Below are positions 47,901 to 58,857 of a DNA stretch of 64,000 nt, piece by piece. The stretch lies in NCBI RefSeq assembly GCF_001439805.1, contig NZ_JYLK01000014.1, positions 1 through 64,000 on the forward strand, read 5' to 3'. A model generated the notes under the pieces. The model searched no databases and had not been told where the DNA came from. It saw only the letters and a program-made list of their open reading frames with translations. Source of the DNA: Pseudomonas trivialis (lineage in GTDB: Bacteria > Pseudomonadota > Gammaproteobacteria > Pseudomonadales > Pseudomonadaceae). The translations under genes and the position numbers were made by a program. Position 1 is the stretch's first letter. Each line of letters opens with the position of its first letter.

Positions 47901-50900
47901 GTGCGCTGCGACCGGACAGGCTGGCGCTCATTTCTTCCACCAGCACTTGCAGCGCGGTGTGGTCGAGCAGGATGTGGTGCAACAGCAGGATGCCGACGAA
48001 GCCACCCCGCTCCTCGGCGTAGGCCAGGCGCATCAGCGAAGCGCGGGACAGGTCGAGGCGATAGTGACGGGGGTCGAAGCGCTGTTGCAGTTGCGCCAGT
48101 CCATCGCCGCCCTGATGCTCAATGCGCTCCACCGCCAGCGGCGCCTGGCGCAGGACCACCTGCACCGGTTCATCCAGGCCTTCCCAGAGAATCGCGGTGC
48201 GCAGAATGTCATTGCGCTCGATCACGCTGTGCAGCGCGTCAACGAAGGCGTCCAGCGCTGCCTGGTGTTCGAAGCGCAACTGCACCTGCAACACGTAGGG
48301 ATCGCCCTCGGTGGTTGCCAGGTGATGGTAGAGAATGCCGGCCTGCAACGGCGCCAGGGCATAGATGTCCTGCACATTGGCCACGGGCACGCTGTGCAGG
48401 ATGTGGTCGATGGCCGCCTGGTCGAGGTCGATCAGCGGCAGCATGTCCGGGGTGATGCGCTCGCTGCCGGCGCTGATCAGGTTGGCCGGCACCTGCACTT
48501 CGTGCTGCCCGCCCACCGCCGCGGCCAATGCCGCCAGCGTGGGCTGACCGAACAGCACGCGCACGTCGGCACTGAGGTCGACCTGGCGCATGCGCTCGAT
48601 CAGCTTGACCGCCAGCAAAGAATGCCCGCCCAGCTCGAAAAAGTTATCGTCGCGGCCCACCCGGTCGAGCTTGAGCAACTCCTGCCAGATGCCCGCGAGG
48701 GTGCTTTCCACTGCGCCCTGAGGGGCCGCGTAGCCGCGCCGGGCCACGGCATCGGCGTCGGGTGCGGGCAAGGCCTTGCGGTCGAGCTTGCCGTTGGTGG
48801 TCAGCGGGAACTGGTCGAGCAGCACGAAGGCGGCCGGCACCATGTGTTCGGCCAGGCTCAGCAGCAGATGGTCGCGCAGTGCAGTGATATCGGGCGTGCC
48901 GTCGGCAATCACGTAGGCCACCAGGCGTTTGTCGCCCGGTTCGTCTTCGCGCACGACAACCACCGCGTCACGCACGCCCGGCGCGGTGGCCAGGCGCGCC
49001 TGGATTTCGCCCAGTTCGATGCGGAAGCCGCGGATCTTCACCTGGTCATCGTTGCGCCCCAGGTACTCGACGCTGCCATCGGCCAGCAGGCGGCCGAGGT
49101 CGCCGGTGCGGTACATGCGCAGGCCGGTGGCCGGGTCGGCCAGGAAGCGTTCGGCGTTCAGTTCATCGCGGTTCAGGTAGCCGCGCGCAACGCCGGCGCC
49201 GCCCACGTACAGCTCGCCGACCACGCCCATGGGCAGCGGCTGGCGCTGGGCGTCCAGCACGTAGAGTTGCAGGTCGGGAATGCGCACGCCAATCGGGCTG
49301 ACCCCCACCAGACGCGCGTCCGCCGCCTCGAGGGCGCGGTAGGTCACGTGCACGGTGGTTTCAGTGATGCCATACATGTTCACCAACTGCGTGCCGGCGT
49401 TGATCGCGCGGGCATACCAGGGTTTGAGCATGCCCGGTTCCAGCGCTTCACCGCCAAAAATCACCTGGCGCAGGGAGTGCGCTTCGCTGCTGTGGCCCTG
49501 GGCCGCAATCAATTGGCGAAACGCGCTCGGCGTCTGGTTGAGGATGCTCACGCCGGCTTCGCAGAGCAGCGCATAGCACGCATCCGGCGAACGGCTGACC
49601 AGTTGCGGCACGATCAGCAACTGCCCGCCATGCATCAACGCGCCCCAGATTTCCCACACGGAAAAGTCGAACGCAAACGAGTGAAACAGCGCCCACACAT
49701 CGGTGTGATTGAAACCGAACCAGTGCTCGGTGGCACTGAACAGACGCGCGACCTGGCGATGCTCGATCATCACGCCCTTGGGCAGGCCGGTGGAACCCGA
49801 GGTGTAGATCACATAGGCGAGGCTGGCCGGGCTGAGCGGCACGCGCGGGTTGACGATGGACTCACCGCGCAGGTCGCTCAAGTCGATCTGCGCCAGGTCG
49901 CCCACCCGATGGCGGGTATTGGCCTGCACCAGCACGGCCAGCGGTGCGCTGTCGGCCAGGGTGTAGGCGATGCGTTCCTGCGGGTAGGCCGGGTCGATCG
50001 GCACATAGCCGGCGCCGGCCTTGAGGATGCCGAGCAGGCCGATGATCATTTCGGCGCCGCGCTCCACACAGATCGCCACGCGGTCGTCAGCACGGATGCC
50101 CTGGGCAAGCAGGCGGTGGGCGACCTGGTTGGCGCGTTCGTTGAGCTGGCGGTAGGTCACGCGCTGCTGGTCGTAACGCAACGCGACGGCGTCGGGATGG
50201 GCGGCGGCGTGGGCTTCGACCTGCTGGTGGATCAACGCAGTGTCAGCATAAGACGTGGGGCAGTGGTTGAGCGTGTGCAGCAGATGCTTGCGCTCGGTGT
50301 CAGGCAGGATGTTCAGGCCGCAGAGCGGCATGTCCGGTCGCTCGTGCAGGGCGTCGGCCAGGCTGTGCAGGGCGACCTGCAGGTAGTCGGCCACGCGCTG
50401 CGCGCCGATGGAGGCGTCGACCATCACCGTCAGCGCGAAGTCTTCGCCCAGGTCGTCGATGTTGACCGTCAGCGGGTAGTTGGTGCGCTCTTCGGCGCCG
50501 AGCACCTGGATGCCTTCGGCGATGTCGATCACCTGGGCCATGTCCGTCGCCGCGCTGTGGCGGTAATTGAGCATCGCACTGAACAACGGTGTGGGCGCCG
50601 TCACGCCGCTGCAGCGTTGGGCCAGGGCCAGGGACGCGTGCTCATGGTCGAGCAAGGCGGTCAGGCGCGCGTGGGTCGCCTTGACCTCGGCGCGCACGCC
50701 CTGCCCGCCCACATCCACGCGCAACGGCAGGGTATTGATGAACATGCCCAGCGCCCGTTCACCGCCTGCACCGGCGCCCATGCGCCCCAGCATCACGGTG
50801 CCGAACACCACCGCCTCGCGACCGGACACCACGCCCAGCACACGGGCAAAGGCCACGTGCATCAGGCTTGCCACGCTCACCCCCAGTGGGCGTGCCAGGC

Positions 50901-51873
50901 GGCGCAGGCGGCGGCTCAGGTCGCTGTCGAGGGGGATGCGTGCTTCGTCGATGCCCTGGCCGTCACCCTGCACATCCTGCAGGCCGAACGGCAGCGTCGG
51001 CTCATCGATATCCGCCAGCATCGTGCGAAAGAACGCCTCATGGGCTTGCTCGCTGACGCCATGGCGCACCTGGGCGATGTAGCTGCGAAACGCCACCGGC
51101 TCACTCGCCAGGGCCTGCTGACCGGCCAGGTACAGCTGGGTTTCATGGCGCACCACGTCGAGGGCGGTGTGGTCGAGAATGGTGTGGTGGAACAGCAGCA
51201 TCGCCACCACGCGCTGGTTGGCCGGATCGTTGGCGAACACCAGGCGCAGCAGCGGCGCCTGCCCCAGGTCCATGCGATAACTGCGCGGGTCGTGGTGCGC
51301 GACGAGTTGTGCGAGGACGTCGCCACCGCTGAAGCGGGCTTCTTCGCAGGCCAGGGTTGCCTTGCGCCACACCACTTGCAGCGGCTCGTCAAGACGCTCC
51401 CACACCAGCGAGGTGCGCAGAATGTCGTGGCGGTCGATCACCCATTGCAGTGCCTGGGCGAAAGCGTCCAGGCGGGTGCGGCTGTCGAACACGAATTGCG
51501 CGTGCAGCACGTAGGGGTCGCCCTGCTGCGCCGAAAGGTGGTGGTAGAGCATGCCTTCCTGCAGTGGCGCCAGCGGGTAGATGTCCTGCACGTTCGCTGC
51601 GCCACCGGGGATGGCCGCGACGATGCGGTCGATGGCGTCCTGGTCGAGGCTGACCAGCGCCAGCATGTCCGGGGTGATGCGGTAGGCGGGGCTGAGCCAG
51701 TCGCCACCATGCTCGGCCACCAGCTCGAGAAGCTGAGGTTTGTGGGCGATGAGTTGATCCCATAGCGCGTCATCCAGGGCCTCGTCGTCACCGAGGATGA
51801 TCAGGTCGCCTTCTTCCAGTTGCAGACGGATCGCGTGGGTGGAAATCGCTGCCAATAATTCACTGAACTGCAT
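38968..51873 (-). CDS. viscB: Lipopeptide synthetase B (viscosin group): four modules
   Basis: 4301 residues. A TubC-like N-terminal docking domain (~1-55) is followed by four C-A-T modules with carrier sites (LGGHSLL) near 1082, 2133, 3192 and 4256. All four C domains carry the dual epimerisation/condensation motif HH-[L/I]-x4-GD (HHLSAQQGD, HHLATTEGD, HHISAEQGD, HHISAGQGD) and HHxxxDH catalytic sites. Pocket residues read by eye: module 3 D-F-W-N-I-G-M-V-H (Thr), module 4 D-A-L-W-L-G-G-T-F (Val), module 5 D-A-W-F-L-G-N-V-V (Leu), module 6 D-V-W-H-M-S-L-V-D (Ser). This equals residues 3-6 of viscosin-type peptides. The first C domain should accept acyl-Leu-Glu from a separately encoded viscA. 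No starter or thioesterase domain, as expected. Confidence 0.94.
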
Positions 51874-52086
51874 GGGGGTAACCTGCCTGATAAGTCACGG
51901 GGGAGAAGAAAGTCCGTTTTCAGCTGCCGTTTGAATCGGGCGTGCTGGGCGCCTTGAAATAGCGGGCGCAGCCGGGGACCTGAAGAGGCTTCCGGCAGGC
52001 TTGGAAAATTAAGGGATTTGGCAGGCGGGAGGTGACATGGGAAGCGGGGACAAGCGGAATGGGAAAAGGTTTCACTTGAGGTTTGT
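51874..52086 (-). other. 5' region of viscB
   Basis: Part of the 354-base gap upstream of viscB. On the minus strand a CAGG element lies about 10 bases before the ATG. I found no convincing sigma-70 promoter or LuxR-binding palindrome by eye; TGTCCCC...GTCA (around 52035-52055) is only a loose inverted pair. No gene seen. Confidence 0.3.
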
Positions 52087-52193
52087 TGTGGAGAGCGGGC
52101 TTGCCCGCGAAGGCGGTGGGTCAGTCAACATCAATGTTGGCTGGGCCGACGCCATCGGGAGCAAGCCCCCTCCCACAGGGCCCCCTCGCCACA
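52087..52193. repeat. Mosaic REPIN
   Basis: The left arm is the TGTGGAGAGCGGGCTTGCCC type and the right arm (ending CCCTCCCACA at 52177) is the GGGAGCAAGCCCCC type, followed by a partial CCTCGCCACA. Two REP subtypes are combined in one element. Confidence 0.8.
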
Positions 52194-52227
52194 GGCTCAA
52201 ACGGCTTGTGCAGGATGCTCTGCAGCG

Positions 52228-52959
52228 CTACCTGGCATCGATATGCTGATAGTCCAGGTTCAATCCGTCTGCCAGCTGTTGCGCCCTTCCCAGCCGGATC
52301 GGGCCGCGTTCGATATCCACCAGCAAGCCCGGGCAGTCGAGTTGGGGCAGTTGATCGATGGCCTTGAGGCGGCCATCCGTGATGATCAACAGGCGTTGCT
52401 GCTCAGTGGGATGACGTTTGCGCCGCACCTGCAGCCACTGCGCGGCCTCGCTCAACGCCGCGAGCAAGGGCGTGCCGCCGCCGGCGCCCAGTTGCGCGAG
52501 CCAGTCGGCCAGGCCTTTGGCGGCTTTCAGGCCTTGTACCTGCCACTGCGGCGATGGCCCGCTGGCGGTCAGCAAGGCCATGCGCGCCCGTTGCCGGTAA
52601 GCGTCATCAAACAGCTGCGCGAGCAGGCCCTTGGCGTCGCTCAGTGCGCGGTGCCGCCGAGTGGAGGCCGAGGCGTCGACGATCACCAGCCACAGCTCAT
52701 GGGCCGCACGATTGCGCTGCTGGAAGCGTAAATCCTCACGCGAGTGTGGGCGCCCGCCGAGCAAGGTGCCCGGCCAGTTGACTGTGCCCTGCTCGGCGTC
52801 GCGCGCCTTGCCGTGCCTGCCGCTGGTGAGTCGACCCGCTCGGGGCCGTGCATCCGCCCCCGGGTCAGGTCGGGGGCGGATGCCTAGGGCTTTTTTGGCC
52901 AGGCGGGCACTTCGCGGCGCGCGCCGGTGGGCAGTGCCGGCGCGGGCAAGTCGCCCCAT
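52228..52959 (-). CDS. VWA-domain protein, ChlD/BchD-like chelatase partner
   Basis: 243 residues. A basic, low-complexity N-terminus (~75 residues) precedes a von Willebrand A domain with the MIDAS motif DASAS in LWLVIVDASASTRRH, then GAGGGTPLLAALSEA and RLLIITDGRLKAIDQL. It resembles the C-terminal half of magnesium-chelatase subunit D. With ChlI and CobN it probably completes a cobalt chelatase. The chosen ATG lies 76 bases inside the end of chlI; the true start could be further in, as the N-terminal part shows no conserved motif. Confidence 0.8.
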   Translation of the reverse strand: MGRLARAGTAHRRAPRSARLAKKALGIRPRPDPGADARPRAGRLTSGRHGKARDAEQGTVNWPGTLLGGRPHSREDLRFQQRNRAAHELWLVIVDASASTRRHRALSDAKGLLAQLFDDAYRQRARMALLTASGPSPQWQVQGLKAAKGLADWLAQLGAGGGTPLLAALSEAAQWLQVRRKRHPTEQQRLLIITDGRLKAIDQLPQLDCPGLLVDIERGPIRLGRAQQLADGLNLDYQHIDAR

Positions 52960-53882
52960 TGGCCCTGGCCCGGCGAGGTGTCCGACGGTTGCGCAGACTG
53001 GCCTTGATCGGGCGGGCTCGCCGGTGGCGATTGCTGCTGGCGGCGATGGCGCAAGGCAAACTCGGCCACCGCCTGGATGTCTTCCTCGGCGATGGTATCG
53101 GCGCCGCGCCAGGCTGCATGGGCACGGGCGCCGCGCAGCCAGACCAGGTCGGCGCGCAGGCCGTCGACACCGGCGGCGAAACAGCGCTCGGTGATCTGCG
53201 CCAGCGTCTCGTCATCCAGGGCAATACGCTCCAGCCGCTCACGCGCCTGGGTGCAACGCGCGCGCAAGGCGGCCTGGGGCGCGGCCCATTGCGCGCAGAA
53301 GGCCGCGGGGTCGCTGTCGAAGTCCAGGCGACGGCGGATGATCTGCCCACGCTCGGCCGGCAGGGTGTGGCCGCTCAGCGCCACATTGAAGCCGAAGCGG
53401 TCGAGCAGTTGCGGGCGCAACTCGCCCTCCTCCGGGTTCATGGTGCCAATCAGCACAAAGCGCGCCGCATGCCGGTGGGAAATACCGTCGCGCTCGATCA
53501 GGTTGGTGCCGCTGGCGGCCACGTCCAGCAGCAAGTCGACCAGATGGTCCGGCAGCAGGTTGACTTCATCCACATACAGCACGCCGCCGTCAGCCTTGGC
53601 CAACACGCCGGGAGAAAACTGCGCGCGGCCTTCGCCCAGCGCCGCGTCGAGGTCGAGGGTGCCCACCAGCCGCTCTTCGGTGGCGCCCAGGGGCAAGGTG
53701 ACGAACTGCCCGCTGGCGAGCAGGTCCGCCAGGCCACGGGCCAGGGTCGACTTGGCCATGCCGCGCGGTCCTTCGATCAGCACGCCGCCGATTTTCGGGT
53801 CGATGGCGGCCAGGCACAGCGCCAGTTTCAGGTCGTCGGCGCCGACGACGGCGGACAGCGGGAAATGGGGAATATCGGTCAT
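52884..53882 (-). CDS. chlI: AAA+ chelatase ATPase subunit, ChlI/BchI-like
   Basis: 332 residues. AAA+ motifs: VLIEGPRGMAKSTLARGLAD (Walker A), GVLYVDEVNLLPDHLVDLLL (Walker B), FVLIGTMNPEEGELRPQLLD (sensor 1) and DRFGF. The last ~45 residues are a Pro/Gln-rich linker. Energises metal insertion by CobN. The stop TAG at 52884 falls inside the VWA gene, and cobN ends 44 bases upstream, so all four genes cobW-cobN-chlI-VWA form one operon behind a B12 riboswitch. Confidence 0.9.
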   Translation of the reverse strand: MTDIPHFPLSAVVGADDLKLALCLAAIDPKIGGVLIEGPRGMAKSTLARGLADLLASGQFVTLPLGATEERLVGTLDLDAALGEGRAQFSPGVLAKADGGVLYVDEVNLLPDHLVDLLLDVAASGTNLIERDGISHRHAARFVLIGTMNPEEGELRPQLLDRFGFNVALSGHTLPAERGQIIRRRLDFDSDPAAFCAQWAAPQAALRARCTQARERLERIALDDETLAQITERCFAAGVDGLRADLVWLRGARAHAAWRGADTIAEEDIQAVAEFALRHRRQQQSPPASPPDQGQSAQPSDTSPGQGQWGDLPAPALPTGARREVPAWPKKP

Positions 53883-53926
53883 ACCGGCTCTCTTTAAATT
53901 CTGCTACTTGTTGTGGCGATCGCTCA

Positions 53927-56900
53927 TCAGCTGCCTTCTTCCATATCAAGCAACAGGTTTTCCAGCGCTTCACGGTAGGCGCCCGGCGCTTGCCACTGGC
54001 CGCGCTGCTGGGCTTCGAGCATGCGCTCGGTCATGTCACGCAACGCCGCCGGGTTGTGCTGTTGCACGAAGGCGCGAGTGTCCGGGTCGAGCAGGTAGGC
54101 GTCGGCGAGCAAGGCGTATTGGTGATCGTCGATCAGCTCGGTGGTGGCGTCGAAGGCAAATAGGTTGTCCACGGTCGCCGCCATTTCGAACGCACCTTTG
54201 TAGCCATGGCGCTTCACGCCGTCGATCCACTTGGGGTTGGCCGCCCGGGAGCGAATCACCCGGTTGAGTTCTTCCTTGAGGGTGCGGATTTTCGGCAGGT
54301 CCGGTTGGCTGTGGTCGCCATGGTAGCTGGCGGCCTTGTCGCCGCTCAGGGTTTCCACGGCGGCAAGCATGCCGCCCTGGAACTGGTAGTAGTCGTTGGA
54401 ATCGAGCAGGTCGTGCTCGCGATTGTCCTGATTCTGCACCACTGCCTGCACCTGGCTCAGGCGCCGCGCGAAAGGCTCGCGGGCCTCGGTGCCTTCGTCG
54501 GCACCGCCGTAGGCGTAGCCGCCCCAATTGAGGTAGACCTCGGCCAGGTCCTCGCGGCTCTGCCACAGGCGCCCGTCAATGGCGCCCTGCACACCGGCAC
54601 CGTAGGCGCCCGGTTTGGCGCCGAAGATGCGCCAGCCGGCCTGTTTCGCGGCGGTTTCTTCGTCCAGGCCAGACGCCCGCAACGCCTCGCGCTCGTTGCG
54701 CACCTTGGCTGCGAGCGGGTTCATGTCGTCCGGCTCATCCAGCGCCGCCACCGCCTGCACCGCCGCATCGAACAGGCGGATCAGGTTGGCGAAGGCATCG
54801 CGGAAGAACCCGGACACGCGCAGCGTCACGTCCACGCGTGGGCGGTCGAGCAGGCTGATCGGCAGGATCTCGAAGTCGTCCACGCGCTGGCTGCCGGTGG
54901 CCCACACCGGGCGCACGCCCATCAGCGCCATGGCCTGGGCGATGTCATCGCCGCCGGTGCGCATGGTGGCGGTGCCCCACACCGACAGGCCGAGCTGGCG
55001 CAGGTGGTCGCCGTGGTCCTGCAAGTGCCGCTCAAGGATCAGGTTGGCCGACTGGAAACCGATGCGCCAGGCGGTGGTGGTCGGCAGGTTGCGCACGTCC
55101 ACGCTGAAAAAGTTGCGCCCGGTGGGCAGCACGTCGAGGCGCCCACGGCTCGGCGCGCCGCTGGGACCCGCCGGCACGAAGCGGCCATTCAAGGCGTCCA
55201 GCAAACCGCGCATTTCCGCCGGGCCGCAGGCGTCCAGGCGCGGCGCAACGATGATGCGCAAATGCTCGACCACCGCTTTCACGTCCTCCCAGCCCGGCGC
55301 CTCAAGCTGCTCCAGCGGGCCTTCGAGCGCCTGCTCGATCAAGCGCGCCGCGTACAGTTCCAGACGTTCGCGGGTGTCACCGGCGGTGCGCCAACGCTGT
55401 GGATCGATGCGCTGCAACACGTCGGGGCGCGGGCCGCCCCACGGTTCGGCCAACGCGCAGTCCAGCGGGTCGAAGCCCAGCGCGAAGGCCTTGGCCAACA
55501 CGCGCAGCAGGCTCGACTGCGCGCCACGACCGTCGTCACGCGGGATGCGCAGCAACGCCAGCAACGTGTCGATGCGCAGCCGGCCTTGGGGCGACTCACC
55601 AAAGATATGCAGGCCGTCGCGGATCTGCGACTCCTTGAGATCGCACAGGTAGGTGTCCAGGCGCGGCAGCCACACGGACGCCTCGGCGTCGCTGTCCAGC
55701 GCCAGCTCCTGGTCGATCCGGGTTTCGCGCACCAGCGCGAGGATGTCCTTTTGCAGCGCCAGCGCGCGCCGTGGATCGAGCAGTTGCGCGTCGTAATATT
55801 CGTCCGCCAGCAGCTCGAGGTTGCGCAGCGGGCCGTAGGTTTCGGCGCGGGTCAGCGGCGGCATCAGGTGGTCGATGATCACCGCTTGGGTTCGCCGCTT
55901 GGCTTGGGCGCCCTCGCCCGGGTCGTTGACGATAAAGGGATAGATATTCGGCAACGGCCCGAGCAATGCGTCCGGCCAGCAGTTTTCTGACAGGCCCACG
56001 CCCTTGCCCGGCAGCCATTCGAGGTTGCCGTGCTTGCCAACGTGAATCACGCCGTGAGCGCCGTAGGTGTGGCGCAGCCAGAAGTAGAACGCTAGATAGG
56101 CGTGGGGCGGCACCAGGTCGGGGTCGTGATACACCGCGCTGGCATCCACCTGATAACCCCGCGCCGGCTGGATGCCGACGAACGTCAGGCCCAGGCGCAA
56201 CCCGGCGATCATCAGGCGGCCATCGCGGCACATCGGGTCGTTCTGCGGCGCGCCCCAGCGCTCCAGCACCGCCTGTTGATTGGCGGCGGGCAGGCGCGCA
56301 AACATCGCCGCGTAGTCGTCCAGGCCCAGGCTCTGGTGGCAGGGGCGCAGGTCGAGGCTGTCGAGGTCGTTGGTGACGCCGCCGAGCAGCTCGTGAATCA
56401 GCGCCGTGCCGCTTTCCGGCAACGCATCCGGCAGCGGATAACCTTCGGCCTGCAGGGCACGCAGGATATTCAGCGCGGCGGCCGGGGTGTCCAGGCCCAC
56501 GCCGTTGCCGATGCGGCCATCGCGGGTCGGGTAGTTGGCGAGGATCAGCGCGATGCGCTTGTCGCCGTTGGCCACCCGCGCCAGATCGACCCAGCGCCGC
56601 GCCAGCTCGGCGACGAAGTCCATGCGCTCGGGCGCGGCGCGGTAGCACACCACGTCCGACTGGCTGCGCTCGCTGCGCCAGGCCAAATCCTTGAAGCTGA
56701 TGGGCCGGCTGATGATGCGCCCGTCCAGCTCCGGCAAGGCAATGTGCATCGCCAGATCACGCGGGCCGAGGCCTTGTGCGCTGGCTTCCCAGCCGGGCTG
56801 GTTGTCTTGCGCGCAGATCGCCTGGATCACCGGGATATTGCGGCGAAACGGGCGCAGATGCGGTGCTTCGGGGCTGGACTGGGCAAAGCCGGTGGTGTTG

Positions 56901-57688
56901 AGGATCACCGCCGCCTGCACCTCGTCGAGCAGGTCCTCGACCACCGTGAGGCAGCCGGGCTCTTTGAGACTGGCCACCGCCATCGGCAACGGGTTGAGGC
57001 CCGCCGCCTGCAGGCGCTGGCAGAACACATCGATAAAACCGGTGTTGGCCGCCTGCAAATGCGAGCGGTAGAACAGCACCGCTGCGACCGGCAGATCGGC
57101 GCGCCATTCGGCCTGCCAGTCCTGCAGCGTGGCATTGGCGTTGTGCGGGTGATAAATGGCCGTGCGCGGCAGGGTCTGTGGCTCGACCCACGCATAGTCG
57201 CGGCCCAGGTAGCCCGAGGCCAGGCAGCGATAGAAATTCAGCGCATTGCCCAAACCGCCCTGGCGCAGGAAGTGCCACAAACGGTCACGCTCCTGCACCC
57301 CGACGGTGCTCAGGCTGCCCAACTCAGGGTCCGGGCGGTCGCACCCTGGCACCAGAATCAGCTGCACGCCGCGCTCGGCCAATGCCACCAGGCGCTCGAC
57401 GCCATAGCGCCAATAGCCGATGCCGCCATGCAGCGAGATCAGGATCACCTTGGCGTGGCGCAGCACCTGATCCACGTAGAGGTCGACCGAGGCGTGGTTC
57501 TGCACCTGCATCGGATTGGCCAGGCGCAGGCTGGGGTAGTCGTCGGGCAACTGCCGGGCCGCTTCGGCCAGCAGCGCCAGGCTCGAATCGCCGCTGCACA
57601 GGATCACCAGCTCAGCGGGGGTCTGTCCAAGGTCGGCAATATTGTCGTCCGAGACGAAACCACCGGGCTGGGTCCTGAGCAGGTGCAT
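53927..57688 (-). CDS. cobN: Cobaltochelatase large subunit CobN
   Basis: 1253 residues, close to the usual ~1270. Recognisable CobN segments: LISLHGGIGYWRYGVERL, ILANYPTRDGRIGNGVGLDT, HGVIHVGKHGNLEWLPGKGV (metal/tetrapyrrole-binding His cluster), GGDDIAQAMALMGVRPVW and WGGYAYGGADEGTEAR. It inserts Co(II) into hydrogenobyrinate a,c-diamide in the aerobic pathway with ATP hydrolysis by a partner ATPase. Three bases separate it from the cobW stop. Complete. Confidence 0.95.
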   Translation of the reverse strand: MHLLRTQPGGFVSDDNIADLGQTPAELVILCSGDSSLALLAEAARQLPDDYPSLRLANPMQVQNHASVDLYVDQVLRHAKVILISLHGGIGYWRYGVERLVALAERGVQLILVPGCDRPDPELGSLSTVGVQERDRLWHFLRQGGLGNALNFYRCLASGYLGRDYAWVEPQTLPRTAIYHPHNANATLQDWQAEWRADLPVAAVLFYRSHLQAANTGFIDVFCQRLQAAGLNPLPMAVASLKEPGCLTVVEDLLDEVQAAVILNTTGFAQSSPEAPHLRPFRRNIPVIQAICAQDNQPGWEASAQGLGPRDLAMHIALPELDGRIISRPISFKDLAWRSERSQSDVVCYRAAPERMDFVAELARRWVDLARVANGDKRIALILANYPTRDGRIGNGVGLDTPAAALNILRALQAEGYPLPDALPESGTALIHELLGGVTNDLDSLDLRPCHQSLGLDDYAAMFARLPAANQQAVLERWGAPQNDPMCRDGRLMIAGLRLGLTFVGIQPARGYQVDASAVYHDPDLVPPHAYLAFYFWLRHTYGAHGVIHVGKHGNLEWLPGKGVGLSENCWPDALLGPLPNIYPFIVNDPGEGAQAKRRTQAVIIDHLMPPLTRAETYGPLRNLELLADEYYDAQLLDPRRALALQKDILALVRETRIDQELALDSDAEASVWLPRLDTYLCDLKESQIRDGLHIFGESPQGRLRIDTLLALLRIPRDDGRGAQSSLLRVLAKAFALGFDPLDCALAEPWGGPRPDVLQRIDPQRWRTAGDTRERLELYAARLIEQALEGPLEQLEAPGWEDVKAVVEHLRIIVAPRLDACGPAEMRGLLDALNGRFVPAGPSGAPSRGRLDVLPTGRNFFSVDVRNLPTTTAWRIGFQSANLILERHLQDHGDHLRQLGLSVWGTATMRTGGDDIAQAMALMGVRPVWATGSQRVDDFEILPISLLDRPRVDVTLRVSGFFRDAFANLIRLFDAAVQAVAALDEPDDMNPLAAKVRNEREALRASGLDEETAAKQAGWRIFGAKPGAYGAGVQGAIDGRLWQSREDLAEVYLNWGGYAYGGADEGTEAREPFARRLSQVQAVVQNQDNREHDLLDSNDYYQFQGGMLAAVETLSGDKAASYHGDHSQPDLPKIRTLKEELNRVIRSRAANPKWIDGVKRHGYKGAFEMAATVDNLFAFDATTELIDDHQYALLADAYLLDPDTRAFVQQHNPAALRDMTERMLEAQQRGQWQAPGAYREALENLLLDMEEGS

Positions 57689-57691
57689 GGC

Positions 57692-58753
57692 TTAAACGCT
57701 GAGCGCGGCGCGCAGTTGCGCTTCGAGGCCTGCGGCGTCCAGCTCCTGGCCGATCAGCACCAGACGGGTAATGCGCGCTTCGTCGGCGCCCCAGGCGCGG
57801 TCGAAGTGCTTGTCAAAGCGGGTGCCCACGCCCTGGATCAACAGGCGCATCGGTTTGTTGGGAATGGCGGCAAAACCCTTGATACGCAGGATGCCGTGCT
57901 GCACCACCAACTGGGTCAGGGCGTCGAGCAACAGGGCTTCGTCGGCTTGCGGCAGGTCGATGGAGATGGAGTCGAAGGCGTCGTGATCGTGGTCGTCTTC
58001 ACCTTCGTGGTGCGCATCGTGATGGCTGTGGCGCGCGTCGATGTGTTCTTCGGAGCCGGCGCCCAGGCCGATCAGAACGTCCAACGGCACGCGGCCGCTG
58101 CTGGCTTCGATGACCTTGACCGCCGGCGGCAGCTCTTCGGCGACTTCCAGGCGCACGCGGGCCAGGTCGTCGGGGCTGATCAGGTCGGCCTTGTTGAGGA
58201 TCACCAGGTCAGCGCTGGCCAGTTGGTCGGCGAACAGTTCGTGCAGCGGCGATTCGTGGTCCAGGTTCGGGTCGAGCTTGCGCTGGGCGTCGACCTGGTC
58301 CGGGAAGGCGGCGAACGTGCCGGCGGCCACGGCCGGGCTGTCGACCACGGTGATCACGGCGTCCACCGTGCAGGCGCTGCGGATTTCCGGCCACTGGAAG
58401 GCCTGCACCAACGGTTTTGGCAGGGCCAGGCCCGAGGTTTCAATGAGGATATGGTCGAGGTCGCCGCGACGGGCCACCAGTTCGCGCATCACCGGGAAAA
58501 ATTCTTCCTGCACGGTGCAGCACAGACAGCCGTTGGCCAGTTCGTACACACGGCCGTTGGCTTCTTCCTCGGTGCAACCGATGGAGCACTGCTTGAGGAT
58601 TTCACCGTCGATACCCAGCTCGCCAAACTCGTTGACGATCACCGCGATGCGGCGGCCCTGGGCGTTGTCCAGCATATGGCGCAACAGGGTGGTCTTGCCC
58701 GAGCCGAGGAAGCCGGTGACGATGGTGACGGGAAGTTTGGCCAGTGTTTTCAT
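57692..58753 (-). CDS. cobW: COG0523 GTPase CobW
   Basis: 353 residues. PVTIVTGFLGSGKTTLLRHM is the P-loop, NGCLCCTVQEEF the CxCC metal-binding site, ILIETSGLALPKPL the switch II, and ILNKADLISPDD the base-recognition motif. A His/Asp-rich stretch (HIDARHSHHDAHHEGEDDHD) near residue 240 is likely a cobalt-binding linker, common in CobW. It is thought to supply Co(II) to the CobN chelatase. First gene of its operon, with a B12 riboswitch ~100 bases upstream. Confidence 0.95.
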   Translation of the reverse strand: MKTLAKLPVTIVTGFLGSGKTTLLRHMLDNAQGRRIAVIVNEFGELGIDGEILKQCSIGCTEEEANGRVYELANGCLCCTVQEEFFPVMRELVARRGDLDHILIETSGLALPKPLVQAFQWPEIRSACTVDAVITVVDSPAVAAGTFAAFPDQVDAQRKLDPNLDHESPLHELFADQLASADLVILNKADLISPDDLARVRLEVAEELPPAVKVIEASSGRVPLDVLIGLGAGSEEHIDARHSHHDAHHEGEDDHDHDAFDSISIDLPQADEALLLDALTQLVVQHGILRIKGFAAIPNKPMRLLIQGVGTRFDKHFDRAWGADEARITRLVLIGQELDAAGLEAQLRAALSV

Positions 58754-58857
58754 CGGATGCCCTTTGGGGCGGGCATACGGGACGATAGGCCCTGCGACGG
58801 CGCGCAGCAGCGGATTTCGTCACCGGATCACCCCGCCCGGTTGAATTGGAAAATCGG

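Noticed and set aside
47728..51765. Open frame of about 1345 codons antisense to viscB
   Set aside because: Same shadow effect; composition is that of reverse-complement NRPS sequence.
51874..52086. LuxR or syr-syp type binding box upstream of viscB
   Set aside because: Only a loose TGTCCCC/GTCA pair was found; it does not meet the spacing or symmetry expected.
52228..53882. Treating ChlI and the VWA protein as a magnesium chelatase for chlorophyll
   Set aside because: They follow cobW and cobN behind a B12 riboswitch in a non-photosynthetic genus, so a cobalt chelatase role is far more likely.
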